Under the pieces are notes generated by a model. The model did not search any database and was not told where the DNA came from. It saw only the letters and a list, made by a program, of their open reading frames with translations. Shown here one piece after another: positions 25,801-39,600 of a stretch of 64,000 bases of DNA (within the stretch, counting starts at the first letter, position 1; every line of letters starts with the position of its first letter). The stretch comes from Saccharina japonica (taxonomy: Eukaryota; Sar; Phaeophyceae; Laminariales; Laminariaceae), in assembly GCA_008828725.1 (NCBI GenBank), contig MEHQ01004496.1, forward strand, positions 29,360 to 93,359, in the 5' to 3' direction. A program made the translations under genes and the position numbers.

Positions 25801-28800
25801 GCTCACGATGCTCGTACTGCTACTGTAGGCGGCTGAAAACTCCACAGCTATAATTGATTCGGGCGCTATCCCTTATATCCCTTAAAAGGTCCTTAAAAGG
25901 GGTCCGTCCCATAGGGGGTTAAGCAGTTCAGATACAACTTATGAATATTATATAGAAGGGTGATGACAGTTTTCCTTTCAAACGTGACGTGCGTGGGGAC
26001 GGAAGGGGGACAGTTGCAAACCCACATCCAACACCACCACCACCACCACCACCATGAGCAGGAGGAGTGCCGAGAGCAGCTCTGTAACTGCGGCGCGCTT
26101 CCGGCGTTGATCCAACTAGCCGCCATGGACGACGAGGCGACCAAGCTGAGATGCGTCGTCGCCTTCGCCAACCTTAGCTGCGAGTACACCATACGGGGGC
26201 AGATGGTGAGTTGGTCAATTTTAAGTCGTCGCCGATTAATCGTTTAGTTGGCTAGGTAACTACGCCTACGGGGACAGATGGTGAGTTGGTTGACTAGAAG
26301 TCGTCGACTGGTTTGTAGTTGGCTAGGTATGCCGCGGGTGATGAGACGACCAAGCCCTAAGATTTATCGGAGTGGCTTTCACCAACCTTAGCTGCGAGCT
26401 CACCGTACGGGTGGAGATGGCGAGTTGGCTTGGCTATAAGCCGCTAACCTTATCTGCGAGCAATCCACCATATGGGGTGCAGATGGTGGGTTGGCTGACT
26501 GTAAGACGTTGGCTTGGCTGACACCAAGTCGACGACTAGCTATTATTAATAGTTGGCTAGGTATTTCGTGGGTGATGAGACGGCCACGCTAAGATGCATC
26601 GGAGTCGCCTTCGCCAACTTTTTTAGCTGCGAGCACATCTCACCATACGGAGGTAGATGGTAAGCGAATGACACCTCAACGGGGAATATTTCTGCATGAT
26701 TTCAATGGAAGACCCCGAGCTACCGTAGGCGAGGTGCTGTATCATACCTCCCTTTTCACTTCCGGGCTTAGGTCGCTATTTAGAGCGAGCCGTCCTGTAC
26801 GTATGTACCTCACTGAAAACGGAATGAAACAAAATGTTTGTGAGCGCAGCGTAACACACATCCCACGAGCGGTGCATATCGCGCAAAAAAACAACTACAA
26901 GTATGTAGCGCGAGGTGCCCTGAGCCGATGGGGAAAAAATAACTAAACGTCAGGGTTGTTTAGTTGGCATTAGTTGGCCAGGTATTGCAAGTAGTTTGCG
27001 TGCAGCGAATTTGCAGAGTTATGTGTCCTTGAATCTGATTTGGCGCGTTTGCACCCGACCCAGAACACCGTTTCGTCTGTCAAATATATCATGCATTACC
27101 TGTATAGAGACGGTAGCGATGGGGCTAATGAATTAATTTCGTTAAAAAGAGTGACACGATAGTAGATTTAATCCATCCTAATTCAAGACATCAATTACTT
27201 TTCACCTATGTGCGAGGGACACGACATCGTATATATATTTTTAATTTACAAAATACTCGTAAGTCAGCCAGTTGGCTTGCTTTTGCCACCGAGCTAATAA
27301 GGCATCCCTTACCCACAGCCAACCTTGTACACTTGACGTATGTATATGTGTCTATGATATGCCATTTTTTTGGCGTCGCCTTTTCCTGTAACAAGGTCGA
27401 GGCTGGTGTGGTTGGGGTGCTGTCCGAGCTGAGCACAAGCTACAAGGAGAAAACCCAGCTTTATTGCGCGAGAGCCCTGTGCAACCTTGCCTGTCACCAC
27501 GGCAGCGAGAAGTCGCTGGTCGACGGAGGGGGCGTTTCCGCCTTGATGATGATAGCGCTGGTGAGGAAAAGTGGTGATGTTGAGGGTCAGTCGCCAAGGC
27601 ACCAACGGAAACACATGAAAATTAGAAAATTAGTAATAATAATGATCAAGCTCAAGCCGGTAGAGAAGGGAGTTATACTCTGGGCGGAAATACAAGGACC
27701 GATTGGTGTTCATATTAGTGCTTAGACAGTCCTTATATTTACGTCCAGAGAGTTATCATGCAACCCAAGGCGGCTGTTCTTGTGTTGCCACAAACGTAGT
27801 AGCAAAAGCCGAAACACCATGAAAAGCGCATTGATGCCCCCTCTCCAAAACCCGTGGAAATGTAGCACGCTTCTCCGTACTAGGTTCCTTACTCCAGCGA
27901 AGACGGTGCTTGCTGACACAATAACCTTTCGCTATGCGCGCCATCGGCTGAACGTACAGAGAAGGAGCAACGTTGACAACTATGCGCACATCGGACGTAT
28001 CATGATCTGCAGTAGACCATCTTACAATAGATCCTAACCTGTCGATACGAGGTGTCGTGTAGGATATGTTTAGTATCTACCCCAAGATCGAGATGGGGAT
28101 CTGCCGTTACGAGGTGCTGTGTGGGATCTGTACAGTTACATACCCAAACCCAGGAGACATTTGCTGGATCACGCAGATTATACGGCTCTCACTCGGCAAC
28201 ATGGGCTAGATCATACAGATCATACATATCGTATAGATCATACAGGTCATACAGATCAAACAGATCATACAGATCATACATATCATAAATATTATACAGA
28301 TCATACAGATCATACAGATCATACAGATCAGGAATAGATCTGCCCTGAAAGATCTAGATCATCAGGTGGGAATTGTCTATATGATCTGCCCGATATGCGC
28401 AACTTATACTGACCGCCCGTGCGAGATGAAAAATTGTACCAGGCAAGGAAAATGCACCAGGCCACCTGCTACGTTTCATTTTCGAGACCGCGGAATGCAA
28501 AACGTATACTGCACGAAGTACACGTACCTGGTACGTACTAACCTTCGCACTCGCTATCGTCGCCCTATGAATAGGTCCGGAGCGTGAGCCTTGAGACAAA
28601 GCAGATCTGCGCAAAAGCCTTGCTCAACCTCATCGCCGAAGATACTCTAAAGCCTCTCATCGAGGTAAGATCCCCGCAGGATAAGATAACGGGAAAGCAG
28701 AGCCACACGAGAGCCTGTGAATCCTGAACGTCCATGTACAATGTTGCACGCCCCTTTCGTATCCATGCCAGACCCGTGCCATGCGCCACGCGATACAGAC

Positions 28801-31800
28801 GGGAGCATGCGTAGTCGTACGTTGCACCGGGTGACATCGCTTCGTTCGTACACCCGCTGCTTTATATATAGGACTTTTGAGTAAGGCGTGCATTTTGCCT
28901 GGACTGGACGGCTACTTATTGTGTGTACTGGATGGCGAAACTAAGCCAACCAGTTATTAGTTGTTAGTGGAGTGGCGAAGTTACGGCAACCGCCTGACAT
29001 ATATCGTACGTATAATAAATAAATAAATGTAAGGTCGATCTCTACAAAACACAAGCAAACGCGCCAAGCAGATACAGACACGCAGATCCCCCGAAACTCA
29101 ATCGCACGCAACGAACTGCAACACCTACGGTAGTAGCCAACTAATGACTGTTACACAAGTCGCCGACTTATTATTATATACCAGGTATATATACTTCGTA
29201 TATATTGTATTATTGAGTTTGCCGTCTGACAACGTGCAGCATGGGCTTCAACATTCATGATTCAGAAACACGGCCAGTCACAGCCAAGTGACAGCCAGCC
29301 CTACGACTGCTTTTCGAATAAAACACAACAACAACACAAATCGTTAGGAGGGCATAGTGCCCGCGGCAACAAGCCTCAGCAAGCTGGACGACGAGGACAG
29401 CATGCGCGCGTGCGCCACGGTGTTCGCTCTCCTTTCAGCAGACAAGCGCGGCAGGGCGAAGTTTGTCCAGCGCAAATCGGCCCTTGTGTCTCTGTTCGAC
29501 CTCCTGCGCTCTACGGACCAGGGAACTCAGGTCATCTGTGGAAAGGTGTGAGGCGCTTATCTATACGAGACTGAGTTCGAGTGCAACACACATTGTGTCT
29601 CCGCGCGTGCACACTGCTACATAAAGGAAAATTAATGAATTTATTGGTTCTTCTTCCGTACCCCGACTGATAGAATCCATGCTGTGTTTGTTGCAATCAG
29701 CCCACCAACTTTTTTTTTATGTTTCCAACCACGAATTTGCTTCTTCCCTTCCGTGCTCCGACTGACGTTTACCCAGGCTGTGTGCAATCTGGTAAGCTGT
29801 CCCGACTCGCAGCTGGCGGCAGTGGAGGCCGGGGCGGTACCTTGCCTGAGACAGCTGGCCAAGCTCGGCGTGCCCGAGATCGAAGTGAGCTGTCCCCAAT
29901 ACGCTAGCACAGCCGTCGCCATGACGCAACAGCACCTACTAGCGCTAGCACGGCACCCACTTCTGCTGTGGCACCCAGCGTACAAATAATAAGCCGAAGA
30001 CGTGTGCCATGGTAGAGGTAGCTCTTTTTTGGGCGGAAATATTTTCTGAAAATGATCGGGCTCCTTAACCCAAAATCGTCGATTTTTTTTTAATTCTCGT
30101 TTTCAAACGTATTTCATTTTTACACTTGTGTCCTATGGCATTCATTGCTCATCGGGTAGAGCTTTTATCTTCGTCAGCTATCTTAAATCAGCTTTCGGGT
30201 GAGGTATATAGATCTCTTGCTTAAGCGGCCGCCCTCAGAAGGCAGAAAAAAAACATGGTGCACCTCTGTTGTAGCATGCGTCCGAACGTCGTGGCGCTAT
30301 CCACAGCCGAACCGAATAGTATACGAGACATCACGCGTTCAGTGTCTTGCACCGAAATTCTGGCTCTCATTCCACCAGATTCCCCGCGTTACATCGTTGT
30401 ACGCTCGCGTCCCCAAGTCGCAATGGTTGACGTATATACTCCGATACGGTCTGCATTGCACGGCAGTCACAGGTTGGGGTGCGCCTTTGAAGTGGTATAT
30501 ATGGTGTCGACAGTAGTTACACTCCTTTTAAGATGTCAAGGCCGGAAGTAGAAATGCATCCATCCCGTTCCTGGGTTTCGCATTTTACGTTGGCGACATC
30601 CACGCTGACACTCAACCAGTCCTTTGATGGGGGGGGGTGTAGTATATAGCACCATTAGTTTTTATGGGGCCCCTTCTTCGCTTAAGAAGAGCTCTGTATT
30701 TTCAAGAAAAAAATGATTGTAAAACATTAAGCTCTATACGAAACCCCATGGACTATATACGACATAACAGGAGACCGTAGTAATCAGAACCCCACGATGG
30801 ATCCGAAAAAAAATCATACATCCCCCCTAATGTTTACACGCCATATTTGTTTATGATCTCTACCTGGTATGCATTACTATGTCCCCCCGTAGTACCGTTT
30901 CGTCGCGATGTCCGGTATGCAGATCCTCACAGTTGCGATTGTCGAAGTTGAAACGGTTGAAGTCACGTTGGTTGAAGTTGCAACAGTTACATTTACAATG
31001 GTTGAAGTTGCAACATTTACATTTACAATGGTTGAATTTGCAATGGTTGAAGTTGCCATGGCTGAATTTTCAATGGTTAAAGTTGCAATGGTTGAAGTTC
31101 CAGTGGTTGAAGTTGCAATGGTTGAGGACCCCCCCCCCCGTCAGTCTTGAAAAAAGAGTGTTTAATAGTTCCTGCAGATCATCGATCCCCGCTTGATGAT
31201 CTAGATCTTTCAGGGCCAGATTTGATTCCTGATCTGTATGATCTGTACGATACAGCCCATTATGTTGCCGGATGGGAGCCCTATAAATCTGAATTTATGA
31301 TCTAGCACAGGTTTCTTGGGTTGGGCATGTGACTACGTATGCAAATCCTGCACGGATCTCCCACAGCGGCAGTTGGTGAACTAGATTATCTAGGTTCATG
31401 ATCTATCTGGTCCGAGGTGGTGTGAAATTTTTGGGCTCAAAAGTGAAACCCCAAATACCTGCCCGTAGTATGGCTCACCTACAGCAGTAGCAGCTGAGAT
31501 CGTAACGCTCCTCTTTCGCTCCTCTCGATATCACCTACCTTGCCTACTTTTTCACAAACAGGCGTCAATCGCGATGACCTTTCTGCTCATGTCGGGCAAC
31601 AGCAAGTGCCGGCAAGAGGTCACGGGCACAGCCCTGCCCACCGTGGTGTACCTGTCGCGCTCTCCCAACGCCGAGGCTCGGTGTACGTGCGCGAGGACGC
31701 TGGGGGTCCTGGCCTGGCACGACGACTCCAGGGGGGCGCTGTCGGGAGTGGGAGTCGCGCGAGCGCTAGTGGGTATCATCGAAGACTACTCGGAGGTAAC

Positions 31801-33136
31801 CAACCCCCTCCCACCCCCCCCCCTATATTTCATTCTGTACTGGTATAACTTTACATTGTTTACTCTCTCCCAAGCTGTGGTTCTTCAGACGAATGTGGAA
31901 ATTGATCGTTCGTGGTCCGTCCCGTGTACTCTACTACATCTCCTTAAAATCCAGGGTTCTTTATGAAAATTATGAGCCTATCCCGCGAGTCGGGCCAGGA
32001 CGTTTTTTTATTATCACGGATCGGGTAGGGTCGGGTTTCATCGAGTCAGGAGGTTTTCAAACAAACCCCCTCAGGTCGAGTCGGGTTACCGACCCACCCG
32101 ACACCGACCCGACCCGATCCGATCCGATCGGATCCGATCCGATCCGACCCGGTCCGACCTGGCCCGTGAGGTTTGATCCGACCCGTGAACAGCCTTGCTT
32201 AGCCCCCTCCAGAACTTCGCTCACGTTTTGGAAATAAACGAATTGGAATTGAAATAAAGAGCACGACAAGAACCGGACGAGTTACACTTGTTGGTCTCCC
32301 TATGTTCTTTGACATCTCCTAGGGGGCGCTTATATACCCACCGTTGAACTACGTACGTCTTCGCGATCGTTTGTCCCAATAATGAATTGCGTTTTTTCAC
32401 GTACGTTTCGTTTCCAAACTATGCGCGTATGCGATACCTGATCGACGCTCAAGATATGTACATGTGAGACTGCGGATGAAAGTGTACTGACAGCCAGCTG
32501 ACGGTCAGCTTATACTCGCATAGCGGTTCTGCTGTCCCCACTGAGATGGTACGGAACGTGTCGAACCGATGTTAGTCACACCAACACAGACACAGGGACG
32601 CGTCGATCATCGATTCGTTGGTTGGTTGGTCGGTCGGTCTGTTGGTTAGTTTGGTTGATTGGTTGATTGATTGATCAATTGGTTGATTGGTTGATTGATC
32701 GATCGATTGATTGATTGGTTGGTTGGTTGGTTGGTTGGTTGGTCGGGCGGTCTGTTGGTTGGTTTGGTTGGTTTGGTTGATTGATTGATTGATTGATCGA
32801 TTGGTTGATTGGTTGATCCGTTGATCGGTTGGTTGATTGATTGGTCGATCGATTGATTGGTTGATTGGTTGGTTGGTTGGTTGGTTGGTTGGTTGGTCGG
32901 GCGGTCATTTGGTTGGTTTGGTTGGTTTGGTTGATTGATTGATTGATTGATCGATTGGTTGATTGGCTGATCGGTTGATCGGTTGGTTGATTGATTGATC
33001 GATCGATTGATTGGTTGATTGGTTGGTTGGTTGGTTGGTTGGTTGGTCGGGCGGTATGTTGGTTGGTTTGGTTGGTTTGGTTGATTGATTGATTGATTGA
33101 TTGATCGATTGGTTGATTGGTTGATCGGTTGATCGG

Positions 33137-33179
<43 letters not shown>

Positions 33180-33264
33180 GTTGATTGCTCGATCGATTGA
33201 TTGATCGATTGATTGGTTGGTTGGTTGGTTGATTGGTTGATTGGTTGATTGGTTGATTGATTGG

Positions 33265-33304
<40 letters not shown>

Positions 33305-36300
33305 TTGGTGACGCGTGCTAGGATAGAGGTAGCACGTTTTGGCCGAAAGGTTTTCTAAATGACATCGCTCGTTTACCCGAAATCGTCGATTTTTTTGTTA
33401 TTTCTTGTGTTGTATTGCAATATTTGCCATACGTAGTATACTTTAGGCCATGGTATGGTATGATAGCACTTTTTGTTTAACTCCAAACTCAATGTTTGGT
33501 TGAGGTATGAAGCTCCTCAAGCGACCACCCTCAGATACAGCATGGTGCGCGTCTATTGGTTGGCTATTTAATTGGTTGATTCGTTGGTTGGTTAGACTGT
33601 TGGTCGGTCTGTTGGTTGGTTGGTTGGTTGGTTGGTCGGTTGGTCAGTTTGATCGTTTGGTTGGTTACTGTTACGGGGGACCATAGTAAATAGGACCAAA
33701 CATTGTTACAATAGTAAAAAGTAGCTAAATCAATAGATTTTTGTCTGTATCGTAGGTCCTATTTATTATGGTCTCCCGTAGTATCAAGAGTACGACTGGT
33801 GAAAAAAGTGAGACAAATATCACGCTGACGGATTATCGCTCGCAAGTTTTTTTTTGTTCCCCGTATACCTTGCTTGTTCGGTCGAAACGCTCTATATTTG
33901 TGTAACCACCTGCTTCCGCTCGAACACACGCCATTACACAAGCAACGACGACGCCCCTACCGTCGAAACCAACGCACGCAGGGGGGCGAGAGCCAGCAGG
34001 ACCAGCTAGAAATGTGCACAAGAGCTCTCTACTACCTCGCCACCGACCAGAGCTCAGCAGGTGCGAATCGCCGTTCTAGTAGGCTGCACCGTACAGGCCC
34101 ATGCATAAGAAACAGCCTACCAATATTAAGAACTTCAAGGTCACTTTATGGAGAGCGCTAAGATAAATTGGTCAAGAAATCGCACTCAGCGGTGAGGGCT
34201 ACACAAAAAAAAACATTACCATACGTAGCCTATCTATGCTCAAGGTGTGCTCAAGGTTGATGTCATAATACGGTTTCTAAAGCCAGAGACACAGAAACAA
34301 GCGCGCCCAATGAGCGTGTCTAACGTACCACGCAGCTTGCAAAGTTGAGTTTCAACCGTTCAATCGGTAGTACTCACAGCTCACGGATTTTGTACCAGTA
34401 TAGTTTTATAAAAAGCCTTGTTCATATATATATATTTTCTCGGTGGGCCCATGCTGCTGTTGTTGTCCTTCTTTGCGGATGGTGTTGTACATTTATCCAT
34501 GCGAAATGTAAATGGGATGGTACAGCCACCATTTTAAACAAAATAGGAGCAGATTTTGTGTTAGACATTCAGACAGCGACTGCAGCGCCACGCACCACAG
34601 TAGCGCCGGTGTTCACATAATCATCCGTGGGTGGACGCCAGCGTATTTTATACCGGCATACGCCTCTCCAGGAGTTCCACATTTCGCGCTTACACATCGC
34701 CATGTTGAATGGTAACTGGTCAACGCCAATCGTTGTGTCATGGTAAAAGCATATCGATTCTTCCGGCTGCGTTGAGCCACCGACCACGCTGCCTCGGACG
34801 CGTCCTATATACGATAGGGCATGCCTCATATAGAGGTTTTAGGCCAAAGTGTTCATGACTGTCAAGAAGGCATGCCTTAACCGTGGAACTCTACCCAATA
34901 AGGCGCATGCCTTATGAGGTATTGTCTTATCGTTAGAAAGCGATTCGTGGTTTACACATTTGATTTGTTCGTTGTGTGCCTAGGCCACCAATCGGGTTGT
35001 ACTTTCATGTTTTTTAGGCTCGTCCTGCCGACGACGCCAATTGTAAGGAACCTAGTGTAAGGGGACAGGGTATCCCTAGCCAGGTCAGCCTATGGAACGG
35101 GTACTCGTTGGTACTCACGTGTGTTGTTTGCTTAGAGATAGAAGAAGAGCAGGTTTATTCCCTTTGCGTGATGAAAGACTGAGAGAAAAGGGAAAGGGCA
35201 TCTGGGAACCCCCCTGGTTCCCATCTGAGATACGCCTTCCAAGTAATACCAATACGATCCAAATACCTGATACCAGGTATTTACCCACGTTTTCACATGG
35301 TTCCAACAGTACCATAACATTACACTCAAAGTCAGTTCCTGGGCGACTTACTATTAATACCATTAATAACAATTACTATACTAATGGTAGTGTTTTTCTC
35401 AACCGACCATGCTCCGACTGGGGGCATTTTGTTTTGGTGAAAACTCTACTGACCGGCAGCTATCGCTGTGTTTCCTCTACAGTGCGGTTCTTATACAGTG
35501 CGGTTTCTCTACAGTGCGGTTCCTCCACAGTGCATCTCCTCTACAGTGCGGTGCCAAAAAAATATGACCGAGGGGGCTCGTGAACTGAAGAGTGAATGTA
35601 CCCGATATCTCTGGAATGCCATTTTTTGCTTTACAAACTATTTTTTTATACTACAATCTATTTGTGTATACTCGTATATGCCTCATGATAAGCGGTGGCG
35701 GTGGCGGTGGTGGATAGGTCCTGGCACTGTTCATTTGGGTTAAAGTCTTCATTTTTTCTCAAACAATTCGGTTTTAGACCCTCTTCAAGCGAGAACGAAG
35801 CCTTAAGGAAATGTTAGGCGCAAACCCTATCGTTAAATGTTAGGTGCAACACCCTATCATTGCCTTGGGTGAAAGCTGGTGTGCCCCTCCCCCTTTTTTT
35901 CCACATTTAAAGCGTAAGGTCGCTACACCTTCCACATATATATGTAACAAACGCGTCGTGAGTATAATACCCGTTTGAACTCTGGTGTGAACACATACGA
36001 AGTACTATATAAGTGGGTTATGTTACCGATCAGAGTGTTAAAACTATATATATATGTGTAGTATATGCCAATTTTATCATCTCTGTTATTGTGCACAAGG
36101 ATTGTTGCAGCATCTACCCGACAGATATATCGGACTTTTTTGTTTCCCCCCCATTCTTCCTGACCAAAGTTGTTCCCTTACAACAACCCCGCGACGTCAT
36201 TAAAAAAAAAAACGCCTCAGAGTGCATGGTAGAGGCGGGGACCATCGGAGCCTTGTCGAAGGTCATGGAGGTCGGCGCGATGGACTCCGTCCTAGGGTTG

Positions 36301-36567
36301 GTCGCGGCGGCTCTACGGTGCCTGACTCAAGTGGCCTCCCCCTCGGAAGCCCAGCTTAAGCAAGGGACGGGAGTAACCAGCGACGGAGAAGACGCCGGAG
36401 GTATGTAGAGGTGTTGGACATACTCGTACGTACCACCACTACTATTGCGGGGGGGGCATAGGAAATGGAACCTACGGGACGCAAAAAAAAACTATCTACG
36501 TATTTGCTTTTTTTTACTGACAATATTTGGTCCTATTTACGATGGTCCCCTGTAATACTACTATTAA

Positions 36568-36660
<93 letters not shown>

Positions 36661-39600
36661 TACTACTACTACTACTAAACTACTGCATGTTGATCCACGG
36701 AGGATGATTCGGGGATCGTTTATGTTCCCGTTCGGGTATTGGAGACTGATTCGGGGATCGTTTATGTTCCCGTTCGGGTATTGGAGACTGATGCGGTGAT
36801 CGTTATGTTCCCGTTCGGGTATTTTTGGATAAGTGAGGTCCCAGGTGTGATCGATTGACTCCATGGGATGGCCACACAGAGGGCACGCTACTCTGGTTTC
36901 TCTTGATTCTCTGGTGTGTTGTCCTCTTCGGCGGATCGAACGGGAGGGACACGAAAGATTAATAAGAATTTTCTTTTGGAAAATAATTTTCCTTAAATAT
37001 GAATTTTCCTTTCGAAACAGTATACCACGTTTCTGTTCTTGTTTTCGGGGTATACGTGTCTACATACATATATACCATAGGTTGTTGTGTGGAATTATAG
37101 TGTTTGTTCGCCGTGATCGCGGTACGGTAACAACACGGCTTGCTTGGTGCTCTGGGAAAACGAGCGCAAGATCTTAAGGAGCAGCCCAAAATAATTTTGA
37201 CACGGCAGGCCGGTCGAGACGCGCGGACCACGCGGCATAAAGTTACATAAATCAAAGCTATCATTGAACAAGATCAGATAGATCGGATAGACCAGATAGA
37301 TCAGATAGATCAGATAGATCCCATCCTCATGATCTACAGCGCGGGTCGGGTCAGGATTGTTTTTAATGCCACAGGTCGGGTCGGGTCGGGTCGGGTCGGG
37401 GAGGTCGGGCTAGTGTCACCCTTGTCCCACTCGACCCGACCTGACCTGACCCGTCAACAGCCCTGTTTTTTTGTTTATCTGCACTTCCTAGATCACGTTT
37501 TCTCGGCTTTTTTTCGCCCTTGTTCGCAATGGTGGGATCTGTTCGTGATAAGGGTTTCATATCTATACACAACATATCATAACGAAAAAATATAGGATGT
37601 AAAAGATCTGGTTTGTCTACAGCGGATCTGGATATGTCCAACGTGTCAATCTTCCTACAGTACCTGCCTTCGTACATTCAACCGATCAGACGCAATTATT
37701 TTCGGGAGACAAGTAAAAAAAAAACGAAAAAAAACGTGTGCTGTCAAGGGCGAACCGAGTGTTCCACAACAAAACGTAGTATATTAGTAGTTTGGTGTCA
37801 AAGTCAAGGAAACTTTGAGGAAAATTAGCTGTCTGTTTATGGGGCGTAAAAGCAGTCTATTGACGTCTTCGTGGGACGGTGACTACTTTCAACCTATGGG
37901 CTGTAAAACGTAAGTGCAGTCCACACTCTTGTTGTGAGTGGTTTAGTCTTGTAGGGGTGAAACGGGGTGCCCAATAGACGACACCTCCTCCATTTTGATT
38001 GGTCAACCCCTCTTACCCCGATCCCACCGGGACCATATCTCATTTGGCACCCCTGCTCCCACGTAGTAGGTGCATACGTATAGGCGTTGAGGTTCGGGTG
38101 GGCGTTTGGGTTAGGGTTAGGGTTAGGGTTAGCGGAATAGCGTGTCGACTGTAGTTAATAGTTGCAGTCCATGGACTGTGAATAGTTGCTCTCGTTTTTG
38201 TGACGTTTTTCACTGTCTATCGTTACCGCATCAAACACCGATCATAACAGGCGGCAAAGAAGAAGAAGAAGAGAAAACCTCGAGGATGGTGGGGCTGGTT
38301 GCCGCACAGGGGGGCGGAGCCCTTGTACGCCGCCTGGTGGAGGTGGCGGGCTTGGCCGAGGCGCCCGCGGAACAGTGCGAAGCGGCACTGTACGATTGCG
38401 CCGTCGTGATTTTCAACCTCGCCGGGGCGGCAGCTTCGTGTGCAGCGCTGCAGAGGGATTTGGTCGGCGAAGGGGGCGTTTTGCCTGCGCTTGCCACACT
38501 TGCTGGAGTCAGGTATATATAGATCGGCGTGAGGCGGGGGGGGGTAGGGGGGGGGGGGGTGCTCCACTCTTTCATCCCATACTATCTGAAAAGAAGAACT
38601 GTCGACAAGATACAAACGGATCCTCGAAGACGGAAGTCGGGAAAGGTTGAAAACCATCCCCTGTCCCCGACTCGAGGTAAGGCCTCAGCCCAGGCAGTCT
38701 GATGGTTCAGCTAGATCACTCAGCAAGCCTTTGCTTCTTCTTCGAACGAAGATAGAAGCAAGAGGATGAGTTGAGACGGCGGTGTACTCATGTCGTGCAC
38801 GACCGTAGTCGTAAGGCCATAGACCCTCGCATCCCTACAATGCCGGGACGGAGCACGTTGGGTTTTCACCAACCAGGCAGGGAGGGGCGAGAGGGGGGAC
38901 GTTTTTCTTGCCGCGCGCAGAGAGGTTGGTTGCAAGGCGAGCAGCGCGATAACACTTTTTTTTTTAAAGTAAATCGAGACCAAACCATTATTTTCCGCAT
39001 CCGAGCCGAAGGAGACACATTGTTTTCCCTCTTCGTCGTCTATTGTATCGTGTTGTATAGCTTTGTGCACATGTCAACCGAAGTATATCATTACATAGTT
39101 TGTACACCAGTATACCATGCCAGGTGTCTACATTCATTGGTAGCCCTTGCCAGGTTCTAGGGGACGGTATGACAGAGGCACCACATTTTGGCCAAAAGTG
39201 ACCATTTTCAACCAAAACTCGCCCATTTTTGACCAAACGTCACGACGGGGGTAGCACTTTTTGGCCAAAAGTGACCCATTTCGGCCAGAACTCACCCCTT
39301 TTCGACCAAACGCCATCCATTTTGGCCAATAATCTCGGCCAAACGTCATCCATCTCGGCCACAAAAGTAATGCATGTTGAAATAAAAAATATTTCGGACT
39401 GATTGTTACTGACTATCAGTATGATCCTTTAACTGGGGAACTAGGTCAATAAGACATACACCTTGCAAGGCATATGCATTATTAGTTGGAAGAACCATAC
39501 CATTTGCGTTCACAAAATGTATTCGTTTTTTTTTTTTTTCCTTCGAGACGTATTAGCCCGCGGGATGCACCTTCTTGTTTACAGAAACTCAGCGTACGGG

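Noticed and set aside
28205-28330. Regularly spaced ATACAGATC units as a CRISPR-like array
   Set aside because: Units are contiguous tandem repeats without unique spacers, in a eukaryotic intron.
32620-33310. ORF of repeated NQPTNQ peptide on the minus strand
   Set aside because: Pure tetranucleotide satellite translation.
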